64,000 nucleotides of DNA, from NCBI RefSeq assembly GCF_002929555.1, contig NZ_PJJP01000032.1, positions 117,511 through 181,510 on the forward strand, given 5' to 3'. Source of the DNA: Cryobacterium sp. N22. Lineage in GTDB: Bacteria > Actinomycetota > Actinomycetes > Actinomycetales > Microbacteriaceae. Shown here one piece after another: positions 55,703 to 64,000 of this stretch. Within the stretch, counting starts at the first letter, position 1. The number at the start of each line of letters is the position of its first letter. The translations under genes were made by a program, and so were the position numbers. The notes under the pieces are model-generated. The model searched no databases. It was given only the letters and a program-made list of their open reading frames with translations, and was not told where the DNA came from.

Positions 55703-57085
55703 TCAGCCCAGGTAGTCCACCAGCGGGTCGGCCAGGCCCACGTAGCCGGCCGGCGTCAGCTCGAGTAGGCGCGCCTTGGCGGCGTCACCGATCTCGAGCT
55801 CCTGCACGAACGCCACCAGGTCGGCACGGTTGATCCGCTTGCCGCGGGTGAGCTCCTTCAGCAGCGCGTACGGGTCGGCGATGGTGGAGCGCCCGGAGCT
55901 GACCTCGGCGCGGATGACGGTCTGGATGGCCTCGCCGAGGATCTCCCAGTTGGTGTCGAGGTCGTGCGCGAGAAGCTCGCGGTCCAGGTCGATCTCGCCC
56001 AGGCCCCTCACCAGGTTGTCCAGCGCGAGCAGGGAGTGGCCGAAGCCGACGCCGATGTTGCGCTGGGTGGTGGAGTCGGTGAGGTCGCGCTGCAGCCTGG
56101 AGGTGACCAGGGTGGCGGCCAGCGAGTCCAGCAGGGCGCTGGAGAGTTCGAGGTTGGCCTCGGCGTTCTCGAACCGGATCGGGTTGATCTTGTGCGGCAT
56201 GGTCGACGAACCGGTGGCGCCGGCCTGCGGCACCTGACGGAAGTAGCCGATCGAGATGTACGTCCAGATGTCGGTGGCGAGGTTGTGCAGCACCCGGTTG
56301 GCGTGCGAGACCTTGCCGTACAGCTCGGCCTGCCAGTCGTGCGACTCGATCTGGGTGGTCAGTGGGTTCCAGCCCAGGCCGAGGCCCTCGACGAACTCGC
56401 GGGACACCGACGGCCAGTCCACGGCGGGGTCCGCGGCGACGTGTGCGGCGAAAGTGCCGGTGGCGCCGCTGAACTTGCCGAGGTACTCGTTGGCCTCGAT
56501 CTGCTTCTGGATGCGCTCGAGCCTGTAGACGAAGACCGCCAGCTCCTTGCCCATGGTGGTGGGCGTCGCCGGCTGGCCGTGCGTGCGGGCCAGCATGGCG
56601 TCGGCACGGTACTCGCCGGCCAGGTCGCGGAGGGCGCCGATCAGGGCGCGGAACTTGGGCAGCCAGACCTCGCGCACGGCATCGGAGACCGTGAGGGCGT
56701 AGGCGAGGTTGTTGATGTCTTCGCTGGTGGCGGCGAAGTGGGTCAGTTCGCTGATCGACTCCAGGCCCAGCGGCACCAGGCGGCGGCGCATGAGGTACTC
56801 CACGGCCTTGACGTCGTGCCGGGTGACGGCCTCGAGGGCGGCGAGTTCGTCGATCTCGGCCTGCCCGAAGTCGGTGACGAGGGCGCGGAGGCCCGTCTTC
56901 TGGTCGGCGCTGAGCGGAGCGGACCCGAACAGGCTGCGGTCGGTGAGGGTGATCAGCCACTCCACCTCGACCTTGACCCTGGCCCGGTTCAGTCCGGCCT
57001 CAGACAGGTACTCGCCCAGTTCGGTGACGGCGGCCTGGTAGCGGCCGTCGAGTGGACTGAGGACCTGTGGGGGTAGAGGACTCAT
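55703..57085 (-). CDS. purB: Adenylosuccinate lyase
   Basis: Purine-pathway enzyme of 460 aa that releases fumarate from SAICAR and adenylosuccinate. The family signature GSSTMPHKINPIRFENAEAN is at about residues 290-309. Other conserved parts: ATSEDINNLAYALT and ARTHGQPATPTTMGKELAVF. ATG 57085 overlaps the stop of the upstream phosphatase (ATGA), so the two are cotranscribed. Length and motifs match the family. Confidence 0.97.
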   Translation of the reverse strand: MSPLPPQVLSPLDGRYQAAVTELGEYLSEAGLNRARVKVEVEWLITLTDRSLFGSAPLSADQKTGLRALVTDFGQAEIDELAALEAVTRHDVKAVEYLMRRRLVPLGLESISELTHFAATSEDINNLAYALTVSDAVREVWLPKFRALIGALRDLAGEYRADAMLARTHGQPATPTTMGKELAVFVYRLERIQKQIEANEYLGKFSGATGTFAAHVAADPAVDWPSVSREFVEGLGLGWNPLTTQIESHDWQAELYGKVSHANRVLHNLATDIWTYISIGYFRQVPQAGATGSSTMPHKINPIRFENAEANLELSSALLDSLAATLVTSRLQRDLTDSTTQRNIGVGFGHSLLALDNLVRGLGEIDLDRELLAHDLDTNWEILGEAIQTVIRAEVSSGRSTIADPYALLKELTRGKRINRADLVAFVQELEIGDAAKARLLELTPAGYVGLADPLVDYLG

Positions 57086-57609
57086 CGGACTCCCTGTCTG
57101 ATTGCGGGTGCGAGCTGCGCGAAGAGCGCAAAATTGGCTCTCTCAATCATGCCTAAAACGGAGTCAAACAGCGCATCGTCGGAATAGTACGGGTCGGGCA
57201 CGTCCCGCAGGGTGGCCTGGTCCCGGTCGAAGCTGAGCAGCAGCCGCACCTTGTTGCGGTCCCGTTCGGTCGGCGCCCAGTTGCGCAGGATGCGTTCCTG
57301 CGACCGGTCGAGCACCACGACGAGGTCGAGGTCGTCGAACCAGGTTGGGTCGAATTGCCGCGCCCGGTGGTGGCTGCCGTCGTAGCCGCGCTTGGCCAGC
57401 GCCGAGATGGTGCGGGTGTCCGCCTGCTCGCCGACGTGCCAGTCGCCGGTGCCCGCGGAGCTCGTCGTAATGAGCCGACCCAGACCGGAGCGCGTGACGA
57501 GGTCGCGCAGCATCACTTCGGCCATGGGCGACCGGCAGATGTTGCCGGTGCAGACAAAAATGATCCGGAATGGCGTCGACTCATCTGGACTGAGCGCCGC
57601 AAAATTCAT
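57082..57609 (-). CDS. Low-molecular-weight protein-tyrosine phosphatase
   Basis: Cys-dependent phosphatase of 175 aa. The P-loop FVCTGNICRSPMAEVML (about residues 18-34) has Cys, CX5R spacing and the following Ser; the general acid lies in VPDPYYSDD. ATG 57609 (MNFAALSPDEST) is chosen because the longer frame continues antisense through the next genes. Possible targets are protein or exopolysaccharide tyrosine phosphates. Coupling to purB is by overlap only, and no functional link is evident. Confidence 0.92.
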   Translation of the reverse strand: MNFAALSPDESTPFRIIFVCTGNICRSPMAEVMLRDLVTRSGLGRLITTSSAGTGDWHVGEQADTRTISALAKRGYDGSHHRARQFDPTWFDDLDLVVVLDRSQERILRNWAPTERDRNKVRLLLSFDRDQATLRDVPDPYYSDDALFDSVLGMIERANFALFAQLAPAIRQGVR

Positions 57610-57743
57610 GTGTCCATTGTGTTCCACATTCCCCTCCTCCACATCCGCCCCCAGGCGCGACTTTCCAGGGGTTGAGCGCAGACCACCCTCCCACGGCCGG
57701 GCCGGCCCAGTGTGGGCCGCGCAGTCGAAAACGAGGAGGCGCG

Positions 57744-58040
57744 ATGGAATCACCGGGTGGCAGCATCCTGCCGGAGACGAGCGGCGGGCCGGATGCCGAA
57801 ACCCTGGCGCGGCTGCGCGAGCAGCGGCGGCTGTTGCGAGGGGTGCGGGACGGCGTGGAGGAGTCGGGGCGTCGGCTGGCGGGCCAGGAATCCCCAGCGG
57901 CCTGGCGGTCGCCCGCCCAACGGGCATACGGCAGCCGCCGGAATGAGCTGAGCATCGACCTGTCCGGTGCCTGGCGGGCCCTGGACGATGCGCTGTGGGC
58001 CGTGGACGAGGCCATCGACAGGGTGAAGGCGGCGCTGTGA
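57744..58040 (+). CDS. Small helical WXG100-like protein
   Basis: Protein of 98 aa, predicted helical hairpin. Residues 20-48 form the first helix (ETLARLREQRRLLRGVRDGV), the turn has Trp54-Arg-Ser-Pro (AWRSPAQRAY), and residues 64-98 form the second (ELSIDLSGAWRALDDALWAV). The Trp-X-Ser turn resembles the WXG turn of ESX substrates, but no YxxxD/E export motif is seen at the C-terminus. ATG 57744 follows ACGAGGAGG. The stop overlaps the next gene (GTGA), so the two products probably act together. Confidence 0.6.
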   Translation: MESPGGSILPETSGGPDAETLARLREQRRLLRGVRDGVEESGRRLAGQESPAAWRSPAQRAYGSRRNELSIDLSGAWRALDDALWAVDEAIDRVKAAL

Positions 58041-59677
58041 CCGGCTCGGGCCCCGGCGCCGCACCCGGGGGAGGCGACGGGCCGCTCACGGTGTCCGGCG
58101 GCGGCAGCATCCAGGTCGCCACCGACACCGTGCTCGCCGAGATGGCGGCGCTGCGCCTGGTGCAGCGGGAGGCCGAGCAGTGGCAACAGCAGATCGGCCG
58201 GGTGCGGTCGTTGGGCGTCGGTGCAGCGCCGAGCTGGCAACCGGACGACCTCGGCGCCTGCGTCTTCGGCGCATCGGTGGCGATCGACGCCGTCGCCGCA
58301 CGGAGTCGCGAGCTGGCTGATGCCCTCGACCAGGCCGCCGAGGAGTACGGCCGTCTCGAGTCCGGGCTGGATCTGGTGCTGCACGGCACGGGCGCCTGGC
58401 TGGCTCACACCCTGGGGGTTCTGGCGCCGGTGCTGGTGCTGTCCATGGCAACCCCGCTGGCCTTCCTGGCCGCCGGCTCGCTGCTGACCACCGCGGCGCT
58501 GGGCCGCACACCGTCGGTGCTGCCGCCCGCGCTCACCGACTGGCTGCGAGAGAATCCCCGGCTGCTCACCAATCCGGCGACGGTCACGGTGGTCCGGGCG
58601 ATCGTGGGTTCGGCCGACGACGCGGTGCTGGGCCGGCTGGGCGTGCCGTACCCGGTGGCCGCGGCGCTAGGGGATGCGGGCGCCGGGCTGCTCGGGGCGC
58701 AGTCCTCGGCATTCGGGCTGCTCGTCGCGGCGCGGGCGGCGGGGATGCTGCGTGAGTCGCCCGTGCGGGTGAGCCGGGTGGGAGCCTCGGCCGACCCGGC
58801 GGGCGGGGCAGGGACAGCACGCCCCGGCGCGCCCGGCGGTGTCGGGTCCGGCCCGCTGGCCGTGCCCCTGCGAGGCACCGCGCCCGGTCACGCCCCGGGG
58901 CCGCTGCTGCCGCTGCCGTCGGCGGTGCCGTTGAGAGTGCCGCTGCGGGACCCGGCGGCCGGCTCCGGCGCCGGCTCTGCGCCGGCCACGCTCCCGCCGC
59001 CGAGACCGCCCACCGGCTTCGCCGACCTCGCCGACCGCATCCCCACCGAGGAGGACGGCGGCCAGGTGCGTATCGAGCGGTACGGCGATGCGGAGCATCC
59101 GTCCTGGCTGGTCTTCATCGGCGGCACGGTGGAATGGAGCCCGGCCGGCTCGACCGAACCGTGGGACATGGCCTCCAACGTCGCGGCCGTCGCCGACCAG
59201 GAGGCCGGCTCATATCGGGCGGTGCTGCAGGCCATGCAGGCTGCCGGAGTGCAGCCCGGCGACCCGGTGGTGCCGGTGGCGCACTCGCAGGGTGGGCTGA
59301 TCGCCAACCAACTGGTCTCGCGCGGCGACGTCAACGCCGTGGGACTGGTCACCTTCGGGGCGCCCGAAACCGACCTGCCGCTGCCCGACGGCCTGCCGGC
59401 GATCGCGGTCGAGCACGACGACGACATCGTCCCCGCGCTGGGTGCCACGTCGCACGAGGACCAGCGCCTCTACGTGCGGCGGGAGCTCTTCGCCGGCCGG
59501 GAGGTGCCGGTGGACGAGGTGATGCCAGCGCACCAGTTGGTGGGCTACCGCGAGACCGCCCGGCTGGTCGACGGTTCGCCGGAGGCCCGGCTGGTGGCGT
59601 TCCGCGCGCAGCTGGAGGGGATCGTGGGCAGGGCCCCGGGGCAGCAGAGCGTCTGGCGGGCCGAACGGGTCGACTGA
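58037..59677 (+). CDS. Large protein with C-terminal alpha/beta hydrolase domain
   Basis: I do not recognise an exact family. The 546-aa product has an N-terminal helical part (about residues 20-115, MAALRLVQREAEQWQQQIGR and AAEEYGRLESGLDLV) that again resembles WXG100-like helices. A hydrophobic stretch follows (about 118-157), then a Pro/Gly-rich linker (about 260-320). The C-terminal domain has a nucleophile elbow AHSQGGLIANQL with Ser417, acidic DDD and His in MPAHQLVG. It looks like a lipase or esterase. Fusion of a helical entry domain with an enzyme domain is typical of secreted polymorphic effectors, but no secretion genes are adjacent. Confidence 0.65.
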   Translation: MTGSGPGAAPGGGDGPLTVSGGGSIQVATDTVLAEMAALRLVQREAEQWQQQIGRVRSLGVGAAPSWQPDDLGACVFGASVAIDAVAARSRELADALDQAAEEYGRLESGLDLVLHGTGAWLAHTLGVLAPVLVLSMATPLAFLAAGSLLTTAALGRTPSVLPPALTDWLRENPRLLTNPATVTVVRAIVGSADDAVLGRLGVPYPVAAALGDAGAGLLGAQSSAFGLLVAARAAGMLRESPVRVSRVGASADPAGGAGTARPGAPGGVGSGPLAVPLRGTAPGHAPGPLLPLPSAVPLRVPLRDPAAGSGAGSAPATLPPPRPPTGFADLADRIPTEEDGGQVRIERYGDAEHPSWLVFIGGTVEWSPAGSTEPWDMASNVAAVADQEAGSYRAVLQAMQAAGVQPGDPVVPVAHSQGGLIANQLVSRGDVNAVGLVTFGAPETDLPLPDGLPAIAVEHDDDIVPALGATSHEDQRLYVRRELFAGREVPVDEVMPAHQLVGYRETARLVDGSPEARLVAFRAQLEGIVGRAPGQQSVWRAERVD

Positions 59678-59688
59678 CCGGGCGCGGC

Positions 59689-60084
59689 CTAGGAGCTGGC
59701 GTTGTTCAGCGGCCGAACGAGCAGGCCGAACAGCCAGCTGACGATGCCCAGGACGAACGCGCCGAGCACGCCCCACCAGAAGCTCTCGACGACCAGGCCG
59801 AAGCCGAGCAGGCCGGAGATCCACGCCACCAGCATCAGCAGCAGCCCGTTGACGATGAACGAGAGCAGACCGAGGGTGAGCACGTAGAGGGGGAAGGCGA
59901 CGATCCGCACGAACCCGCCGATGAACCCGTTCACGAACCCGAAGATCAGCGAGATCAGCAGGTAGGTGAGTACGACCGCCGTCGTGTCCGGTGCGTAGGA
60001 GTCCACCCGCACACCCGCCACGATCAGAGTGGTCACCCAGAGGGCGACGGCGTTGACGATGAGCTTGATCAGGAAACTACCCAT
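59689..60084 (-). CDS. Phage-holin-4-type (PF04020/YvlD-like) membrane protein
   Basis: Membrane protein of 131 aa with four hydrophobic segments: IVNAVALWVTTLIVAG, TAVVLTYLLISLIFGFVNGF, IVAFPLYVLTLGLLSFIVNG and LMLVAWISGLLGFGLVV. The PLYVLTLGLLSFIVNGLLL block is the family hallmark. In spite of the name these proteins are chromosomal, and in Bacillus YvlD affects envelope-stress responses. Role here unknown. It is convergent with the hydrolase gene (11 bp apart) and divergent from hisC. Confidence 0.85.
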   Translation of the reverse strand: MGSFLIKLIVNAVALWVTTLIVAGVRVDSYAPDTTAVVLTYLLISLIFGFVNGFIGGFVRIVAFPLYVLTLGLLSFIVNGLLLMLVAWISGLLGFGLVVESFWWGVLGAFVLGIVSWLFGLLVRPLNNASS

Positions 60085-60189
60085 GCCTCCACTATGTCAG
60101 CCGGTACCGGTCCCCGGGCCGGTTTCCGTGGCGGCATATACGGCCGGAGCATGCGGCACCGCGAATATGTCCCGGCGTAGACTCGCCGA

Positions 60190-61296
60190 GTGAGCCCTTC
60201 TGACCAGCCCTCGGTCCGCCTGCGCCCCGAGATCGTTGCGCTGCCGGCGTACCGGCAGGGCAAGGCGGCCAACGCCTCCGCCTTCAAGCTCTCGAGCAAC
60301 GAGAACCCGTTCGACCCGCTGCCCGGCGTGGTCGACGCGGTGAACGCCGTCTCGGCCTTCAACCGGTACCCGGATGCCTCCGCCCTCGCCCTCCGCGAGC
60401 GGCTCGCCGCCCGGTACGCGCTGACCGCCGACGAGGTGCACATCGGCGCCGGCTCGGTGGCGCTGCTCGCCCAGCTGATCCTCGCCGCGGCCGGTCCCGG
60501 CGACGAGGTGCTCTACTCCTGGCGCTCATTCGAGGCGTACCCGAGCCTGGTTACCGTGTCCGGCGCCACCAGCGTCACCGCGCCCAACCGCGCCGACCAC
60601 GGCCACGACCTGCCCGCGATGGCCGCGCTGATCACCCCGCGCACCCGCGTCGTGATCGTCTGCAGCCCCAACAACCCCACCGGGGTGATCGTCACGGCCG
60701 ACGAATTCGCGGCGTTCATGGCGCTGGTGCCCACCGACCTGCTCGTGATCCTCGACGAGGCGTATGCCGAATTCGTGACCGACCCGGCCGCCGTCGACGG
60801 CACGACGCTGCTGAAGCGCTACCCCAACCTCGTCGTGCTGCGCACCTTCTCCAAGGCCTACGGCCTCGCGGGCCTCCGGGTCGGCTACGGCCTGGGCCCT
60901 GTCGGCATCCTCGATGCCGCTCGCGCCACCGCGATCCCGCTCTCGGTCACCGGGCAGGCCTCGGCCGCCGCGTTGGCCTCGCTCGACGCCGAACCCGAGC
61001 TGCTGGCGCGGGTCGGCGTCATCGCCGAACGCCGTGACGGCATCCGCGCCGCCCTCGTGGCCGCGGGGCTGAACGTGCCGGTGTCACAGGCCAACTTCGT
61101 CTGGCTGCCGCTGGGCGAGGCGACCGCGGCGACCGCCGACCGTTTCACCGATGCCGGGCTCGTCGTCCGGCCCTTCCACCCGGAGGGCATCCGGGTCTCG
61201 ATTGGCGAGGAGGAATCTGTGGCCACGCTCCTACGGATCGGCGCTGAGATTGTTCAGGATCTACCAACGGGGCACCCGGCCCGGCGGCTAGGTTAG
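60190..61296 (+). CDS. hisC: Histidinol-phosphate aminotransferase
   Basis: PLP enzyme of 368 aa in histidine synthesis, or a related aromatic aminotransferase. Key parts: [65 protein letters not shown] and the cofactor Lys in [21 protein letters not shown] start at 60190. No other his genes are near, so it could be the stand-alone aromatic/HisC paralogue that actinobacteria often carry. It ends 4 bp before the E1alpha gene. Confidence 0.9.
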   Translation: MSPSDQPSVRLRPEIVALPAYRQGKAANASAFKLSSNENPFDPLPGVVDAVNAVSAFNRYPDASALALRERLAARYALTADEVHIGAGSVALLAQLILAAAGPGDEVLYSWRSFEAYPSLVTVSGATSVTAPNRADHGHDLPAMAALITPRTRVVIVCSPNNPTGVIVTADEFAAFMALVPTDLLVILDEAYAEFVTDPAAVDGTTLLKRYPNLVVLRTFSKAYGLAGLRVGYGLGPVGILDAARATAIPLSVTGQASAAALASLDAEPELLARVGVIAERRDGIRAALVAAGLNVPVSQANFVWLPLGEATAATADRFTDAGLVVRPFHPEGIRVSIGEEESVATLLRIGAEIVQDLPTGHPARRLG

Positions 61297-61300
61297 TACG

Positions 61301-62449
61301 GTGCCAGTGACCTCCAACGACGCACCCGTGCGCACCCTGACCTCTCCCACCGTGCAACTCCTGTCCACGGATGGGACGTTCGCGCCGTCCGAATCGGCGG
61401 CCGAGTTCCTGCCCTACTTCGAGCGCCTCACCGAGGCCGACTACCGCAAGTTCTACCGCGACATGGTCGTGGTGCGGAAGTTCGACACCGAGGCGGCGAA
61501 CCTGCAGCGCCAGGGGCAGCTCGCCCTGTGGGTGCCCAGCCACGGCCAGGAGGCCGCCCAGGTCGGCTCCGCCTACGCCACCCGGGCGCAGGACCACGTC
61601 TTCCCCTCCTACCGCGAGCACGTCGTGGGCATGATCCGGGGCCTGGACATGGTCGACATCCTGCGAATGCTGCGCGGCGTGACCCTGGGCGGCTGGACGC
61701 CGGAGGAGCACGGCAACTTCCACCTCTACACGCTGGTGCTCGCCTCGCAGACCCTGCACGCCACCGGCTACGCCATGGGCATGCAGCTGGACGGCGCCAC
61801 CGCGACCGGCAACCCCGACACCGATGCGGCCGTGATCGTCTACTACGGCGACGGCGCCTCCTCGCAGGGCGACGCCAACGAGGCCCTGGTCTTCGCAGCC
61901 AGCTACCAGACCCCGCAGGTGTTCTTCATGCAGAACAACCACTGGGCCATCTCCGTGCCCGTCTCCCGCCAGTCGCGTACCCCGCTGTACCTGCGGGCCG
62001 GCGGCTTCGGCATGCCCGGCATCCAGGTCGACGGCAACGACGTGCTCGCCAGTTATGCGGTCACCGCGAAGGCCATGGACGACGCCCGCGCCGGCCACGG
62101 GCCGTCGCTGATCGAAGCGCTGACCTACCGTGTCGGCGCCCACACCACGGCCGACGACCCCACCAAGTACCGGGACCCCGACGAGCTGGCCTACTGGGTC
62201 GCCCGCGACCCGATCGAGCGGTTCCGCAGCTACCTCAAGGGCCTCGGCGTCGAGCAGGAGTTCCTCGACTCCGTCGACGAGGAGGCTGCTGACCACGCCG
62301 CGGATGTGCGCCGCCGCGCCCTCGAGATCACCTCGCCGGACCGCTCCATCATCTTCGACAACGTCTACGCCGAACCGCACCCGCTGGTGGTCGAGCAGAA
62401 GGCCTGGCTCGACGGCTACGAAACCTCGTTCGACGGGAGTGAGTCCTGA
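61301..62449 (+). CDS. 2-oxo acid dehydrogenase E1 component, alpha subunit
   Basis: TPP-dependent decarboxylase subunit of 382 aa for a pyruvate or branched-chain 2-oxo acid dehydrogenase complex. TPP motif YYGDGASSQGDANEALVFAA (about residues 181-200) ending in the Asn of the GDG...NN family (FFMQNNHW). Conserved VPSHGQEAAQVGSAYAT and FPSYREH. The separate alpha and beta genes followed by a lipoyl E2 fit the branched-chain/PDH type, not AceE. GTG 61301 is the start. Substrate cannot be decided from sequence alone. Confidence 0.93.
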   Translation: MPVTSNDAPVRTLTSPTVQLLSTDGTFAPSESAAEFLPYFERLTEADYRKFYRDMVVVRKFDTEAANLQRQGQLALWVPSHGQEAAQVGSAYATRAQDHVFPSYREHVVGMIRGLDMVDILRMLRGVTLGGWTPEEHGNFHLYTLVLASQTLHATGYAMGMQLDGATATGNPDTDAAVIVYYGDGASSQGDANEALVFAASYQTPQVFFMQNNHWAISVPVSRQSRTPLYLRAGGFGMPGIQVDGNDVLASYAVTAKAMDDARAGHGPSLIEALTYRVGAHTTADDPTKYRDPDELAYWVARDPIERFRSYLKGLGVEQEFLDSVDEEAADHAADVRRRALEITSPDRSIIFDNVYAEPHPLVVEQKAWLDGYETSFDGSES

Positions 62450-63465
62450 TGACCACGCAGGAAACCACATCCGCCGCCGACGCGCCGACCCGCGCGAACC
62501 TGCCCATGGCCAAGGCCCTCAACGCGGGGCTTCGCCAAGCGATGCTGAACGACCCCAAGGTGCTCATGATGGGCGAGGACATCGGCCCGCTCGGCGGTGT
62601 CTTCAGGGTGACCGAGGGTCTGCACGCCGAATTCGGTGAGAAGCGGGTGCTCGACACCCCACTGGCCGAGTCCGGCATCATCGGCACCGCCATCGGCCTG
62701 GCCATGCGCGGCTACCGGCCGGTCTGCGAGATCCAGTTCGACGGCTTCGTCTTCCCCGGCTTCGACCAGATCACCAGCCAGCTGGCCCGGATGCGCAACC
62801 GGCACGAGGGCGGCGTCACCATGCCCGTGGTCGTGCGGATTCCCTATGGCGGCCACATCGGCTCGATCGAACACCACCAGGAGAGCCCGGAGGCGTACTT
62901 CGCGCACACCCCGGGCCTGCGCGTGGTGAGCCCGTCCAACCCGCACGACGCCTACTGGATGATGCAGGAGGCCATCGCCTCGAACGACCCGGTGATCTTC
63001 TTCGAACCCAAGAGCCGCTACTGGCCCAAGGGCCAGGTCGACCTCACCGCGGCCGGCACCCCGCTGCACGCCAGCAAGGTCGTGCGCACCGGCACGAGCG
63101 TCACCGTCGTCGGCCACGGCGCCATGGTGAGCGTGCTGCTGCAGGCCGCCGAACTGGCCGCGGCGGAGGGCATCAGCCTCGAGGTCATCGACCTGCGCTC
63201 GATCTCGCCGATCGACTACGCACCGATTCTCGAGTCCGTGCACAAGACCGGGCACCTCGTCGTGGCGCAGGAGGCCGCCGGCTTCGTCAGCGTCGGCTCC
63301 GAGATCGCGGCCACCGTCACCGAGCGGGCGTTCTACTCGCTCGAGGCGCCCGTGCTGCGGGTGTCCGGGTTCGACACCCCGTTCCCGCCCGCCGCGGTGG
63401 AGACGCACTTCCTACCCAGCCCCGACCGGGTGCTCGAAGCCGTCGACCGCTCCCTCGCCTACTAA
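62449..63465 (+). CDS. 2-oxo acid dehydrogenase E1 component, beta subunit
   Basis: TPP-binding beta subunit of 338 aa. Conserved sections: MGEDIGPLGGVFRVTEGLHA, TPLAESGIIGTAIGLAMRGY, EIQFDGFVFPGFDQITSQLA and YGGHIGSIEHHQESPEAYFA. C-terminal transketolase-C-type region: GHGAMVSVLLQAAELA and LEVIDLRSISPID. The ATG shares one base with the E1alpha stop codon. It forms the heterotetramer with the preceding product. Confidence 0.95.
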   Translation: MTTQETTSAADAPTRANLPMAKALNAGLRQAMLNDPKVLMMGEDIGPLGGVFRVTEGLHAEFGEKRVLDTPLAESGIIGTAIGLAMRGYRPVCEIQFDGFVFPGFDQITSQLARMRNRHEGGVTMPVVVRIPYGGHIGSIEHHQESPEAYFAHTPGLRVVSPSNPHDAYWMMQEAIASNDPVIFFEPKSRYWPKGQVDLTAAGTPLHASKVVRTGTSVTVVGHGAMVSVLLQAAELAAAEGISLEVIDLRSISPIDYAPILESVHKTGHLVVAQEAAGFVSVGSEIAATVTERAFYSLEAPVLRVSGFDTPFPPAAVETHFLPSPDRVLEAVDRSLAY

Positions 63466-63491
63466 TCATCCCCCTGCCGGAAAGGCACCCC

Positions 63492-64000
63492 ATGAGCGTC
63501 TCCCGATTCACCCTCCCCGATGTGGGCGAGGGCCTGACCGAGGCCGAAATCGTCGAGTGGAAGGTCGCCCCCGGCGACACCATCTCGATCAACCAGGTGC
63601 TCGTCGAGATCGAAACCGCCAAGTCGCTCGTTGAGCTGCCGTCGCCGTACGTGGGCGTCGTCGGCGAGATCCTCGTGGAACCGGGCACCACCGTCGACGT
63701 GGGCACGGTCATCATCACGATCCTCTCCGAGGCCGGCGCCACCGACGACACGGCACCCGCCGAGCCCGCTCCGACTGCCGCCAACCCGGCCGACGACGAC
63801 CTCGCCGCCGCCACCCAGGATGCCGGCGGCACCATCTCGCAGGAACCCGCCGAGGAGTCACCGGCCGTGCTCGTGGGCCGCGGCGCCGCCGCATCGATGC
63901 CCACCCGCCGCCGCCGGCACGTGGTCCCGACGTCGGCGCACGAGGCTCTCGCGGCCGCGCCGACCGCACCCCCGCAGGGCGGCCCGGCGGCCTCGGGGCC
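63492..64000 (+). CDS. 2-oxo acid dehydrogenase E2 component (lipoyl acyltransferase), N-terminal part
   Basis: The 3' end is outside the window; 169 codons are seen with no stop. Residues 1-78 form a lipoyl domain starting MSVSRFTLPDVGEGLTEAEI, with the modified Lys in EIETAKSLVEL. An Ala/Pro/Asp-rich linker follows (about 80-140), then the start of a subunit-binding region (HVVPTSAHEALAAAP). It completes the E1alpha-E1beta-E2 operon. ATG 63492 follows GGAAAGGCACCCC. Confidence 0.93.
   Translation, partial: MSVSRFTLPDVGEGLTEAEIVEWKVAPGDTISINQVLVEIETAKSLVELPSPYVGVVGEILVEPGTTVDVGTVIITILSEAGATDDTAPAEPAPTAANPADDDLAAATQDAGGTISQEPAEESPAVLVGRGAAASMPTRRRRHVVPTSAHEALAAAPTAPPQGGPAASG

Noticed and set aside
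57082..58389. 435-aa form of the tyrosine phosphatase
   Set aside because: The extension is low-complexity antisense to two + strand genes; the phosphatase starts properly at 57609 right before its P-loop.
59689..60084. Prophage remnant suggested by the holin-like protein
   Set aside because: No phage genes, integrase or att sites surround it. The PF04020 family is a chromosomal membrane family despite its name.

Overview
The window is a GC-rich actinobacterial chromosome segment carrying the replication origin neighbourhood. Gene order, codon use, the class E sortase/CrgA/PknB cluster, and abundant intergenic inverted repeats of the type TCTCGACAAGCTCGACCAA point to a Microbacteriaceae member, possibly Cryobacterium or a close relative. 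The family is an inference from recognition, not from a search.

Left arm (1-22864). A peptidoglycan growth and signalling operon, pstP(partial)-rodA-pbpA-pknA-pknB, runs on the + strand. It meets pabA, a 53-aa membrane protein and a sortase on the - strand. Then come crgA, a rhomboid protease, ppiA, a small membrane protein, and a divergent HxlR regulator/aldo-keto reductase pair. A tandem array of about 140-bp repeat units with no gene (12911-13510) precedes tRNA-Ala and tRNA-Ile. The classical block DUF3566-gyrA-gyrB-dciA-recF-gnd-dnaN follows on the - strand.

Origin (22865-25045). DnaA boxes flank dnaA on both sides: the dnaA-dnaN spacer and the dnaA-rpmH spacer. From rpmH the + strand carries rnpA-yidD-yidC-jag-rsmG-parA-parB. 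Between parB and ddl lies a gene-free 2.5-kb stretch (30062-32551) built from five diverged copies of a roughly 440-530 bp module. Each module carries a parS site and a second parS-like site about 110-120 bp further on, and additional perfect parS copies lie at both ends. This centromere-like array is the most unusual structure in the window.

Right arm (32552-64000). The - strand carries DUF6049-murJ-trxB-trxA, then an aminotransferase and ddl. Relative to Mycobacterium this is the conserved order, but without sigM/rsmA, cwlM and mutT4. The + strand has cca, rpsF-ssb-rpsR-rplI, and dnaB preceded by a DnaA-box-rich leader. After that comes an accessory redox island (quinone oxidoreductase, alpha/beta hydrolase, TetR regulator), a BCCT transporter, a proton-translocating transhydrogenase operon (pntAA-pntAB-pntB), a HEAT-like protein, two small membrane proteins, a tyrosine phosphatase-purB pair, a WXG-like protein/hydrolase pair, a PF04020-type membrane protein, hisC, and the start of a 2-oxo acid dehydrogenase operon (E1alpha, E1beta, E2 cut by the window end).

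Together the genes cover replication initiation, chromosome segregation, cell-wall elongation and its Ser/Thr-kinase control, translation, and redox balance. All functional calls rest on recognised motifs and synteny read directly; no database search was run.
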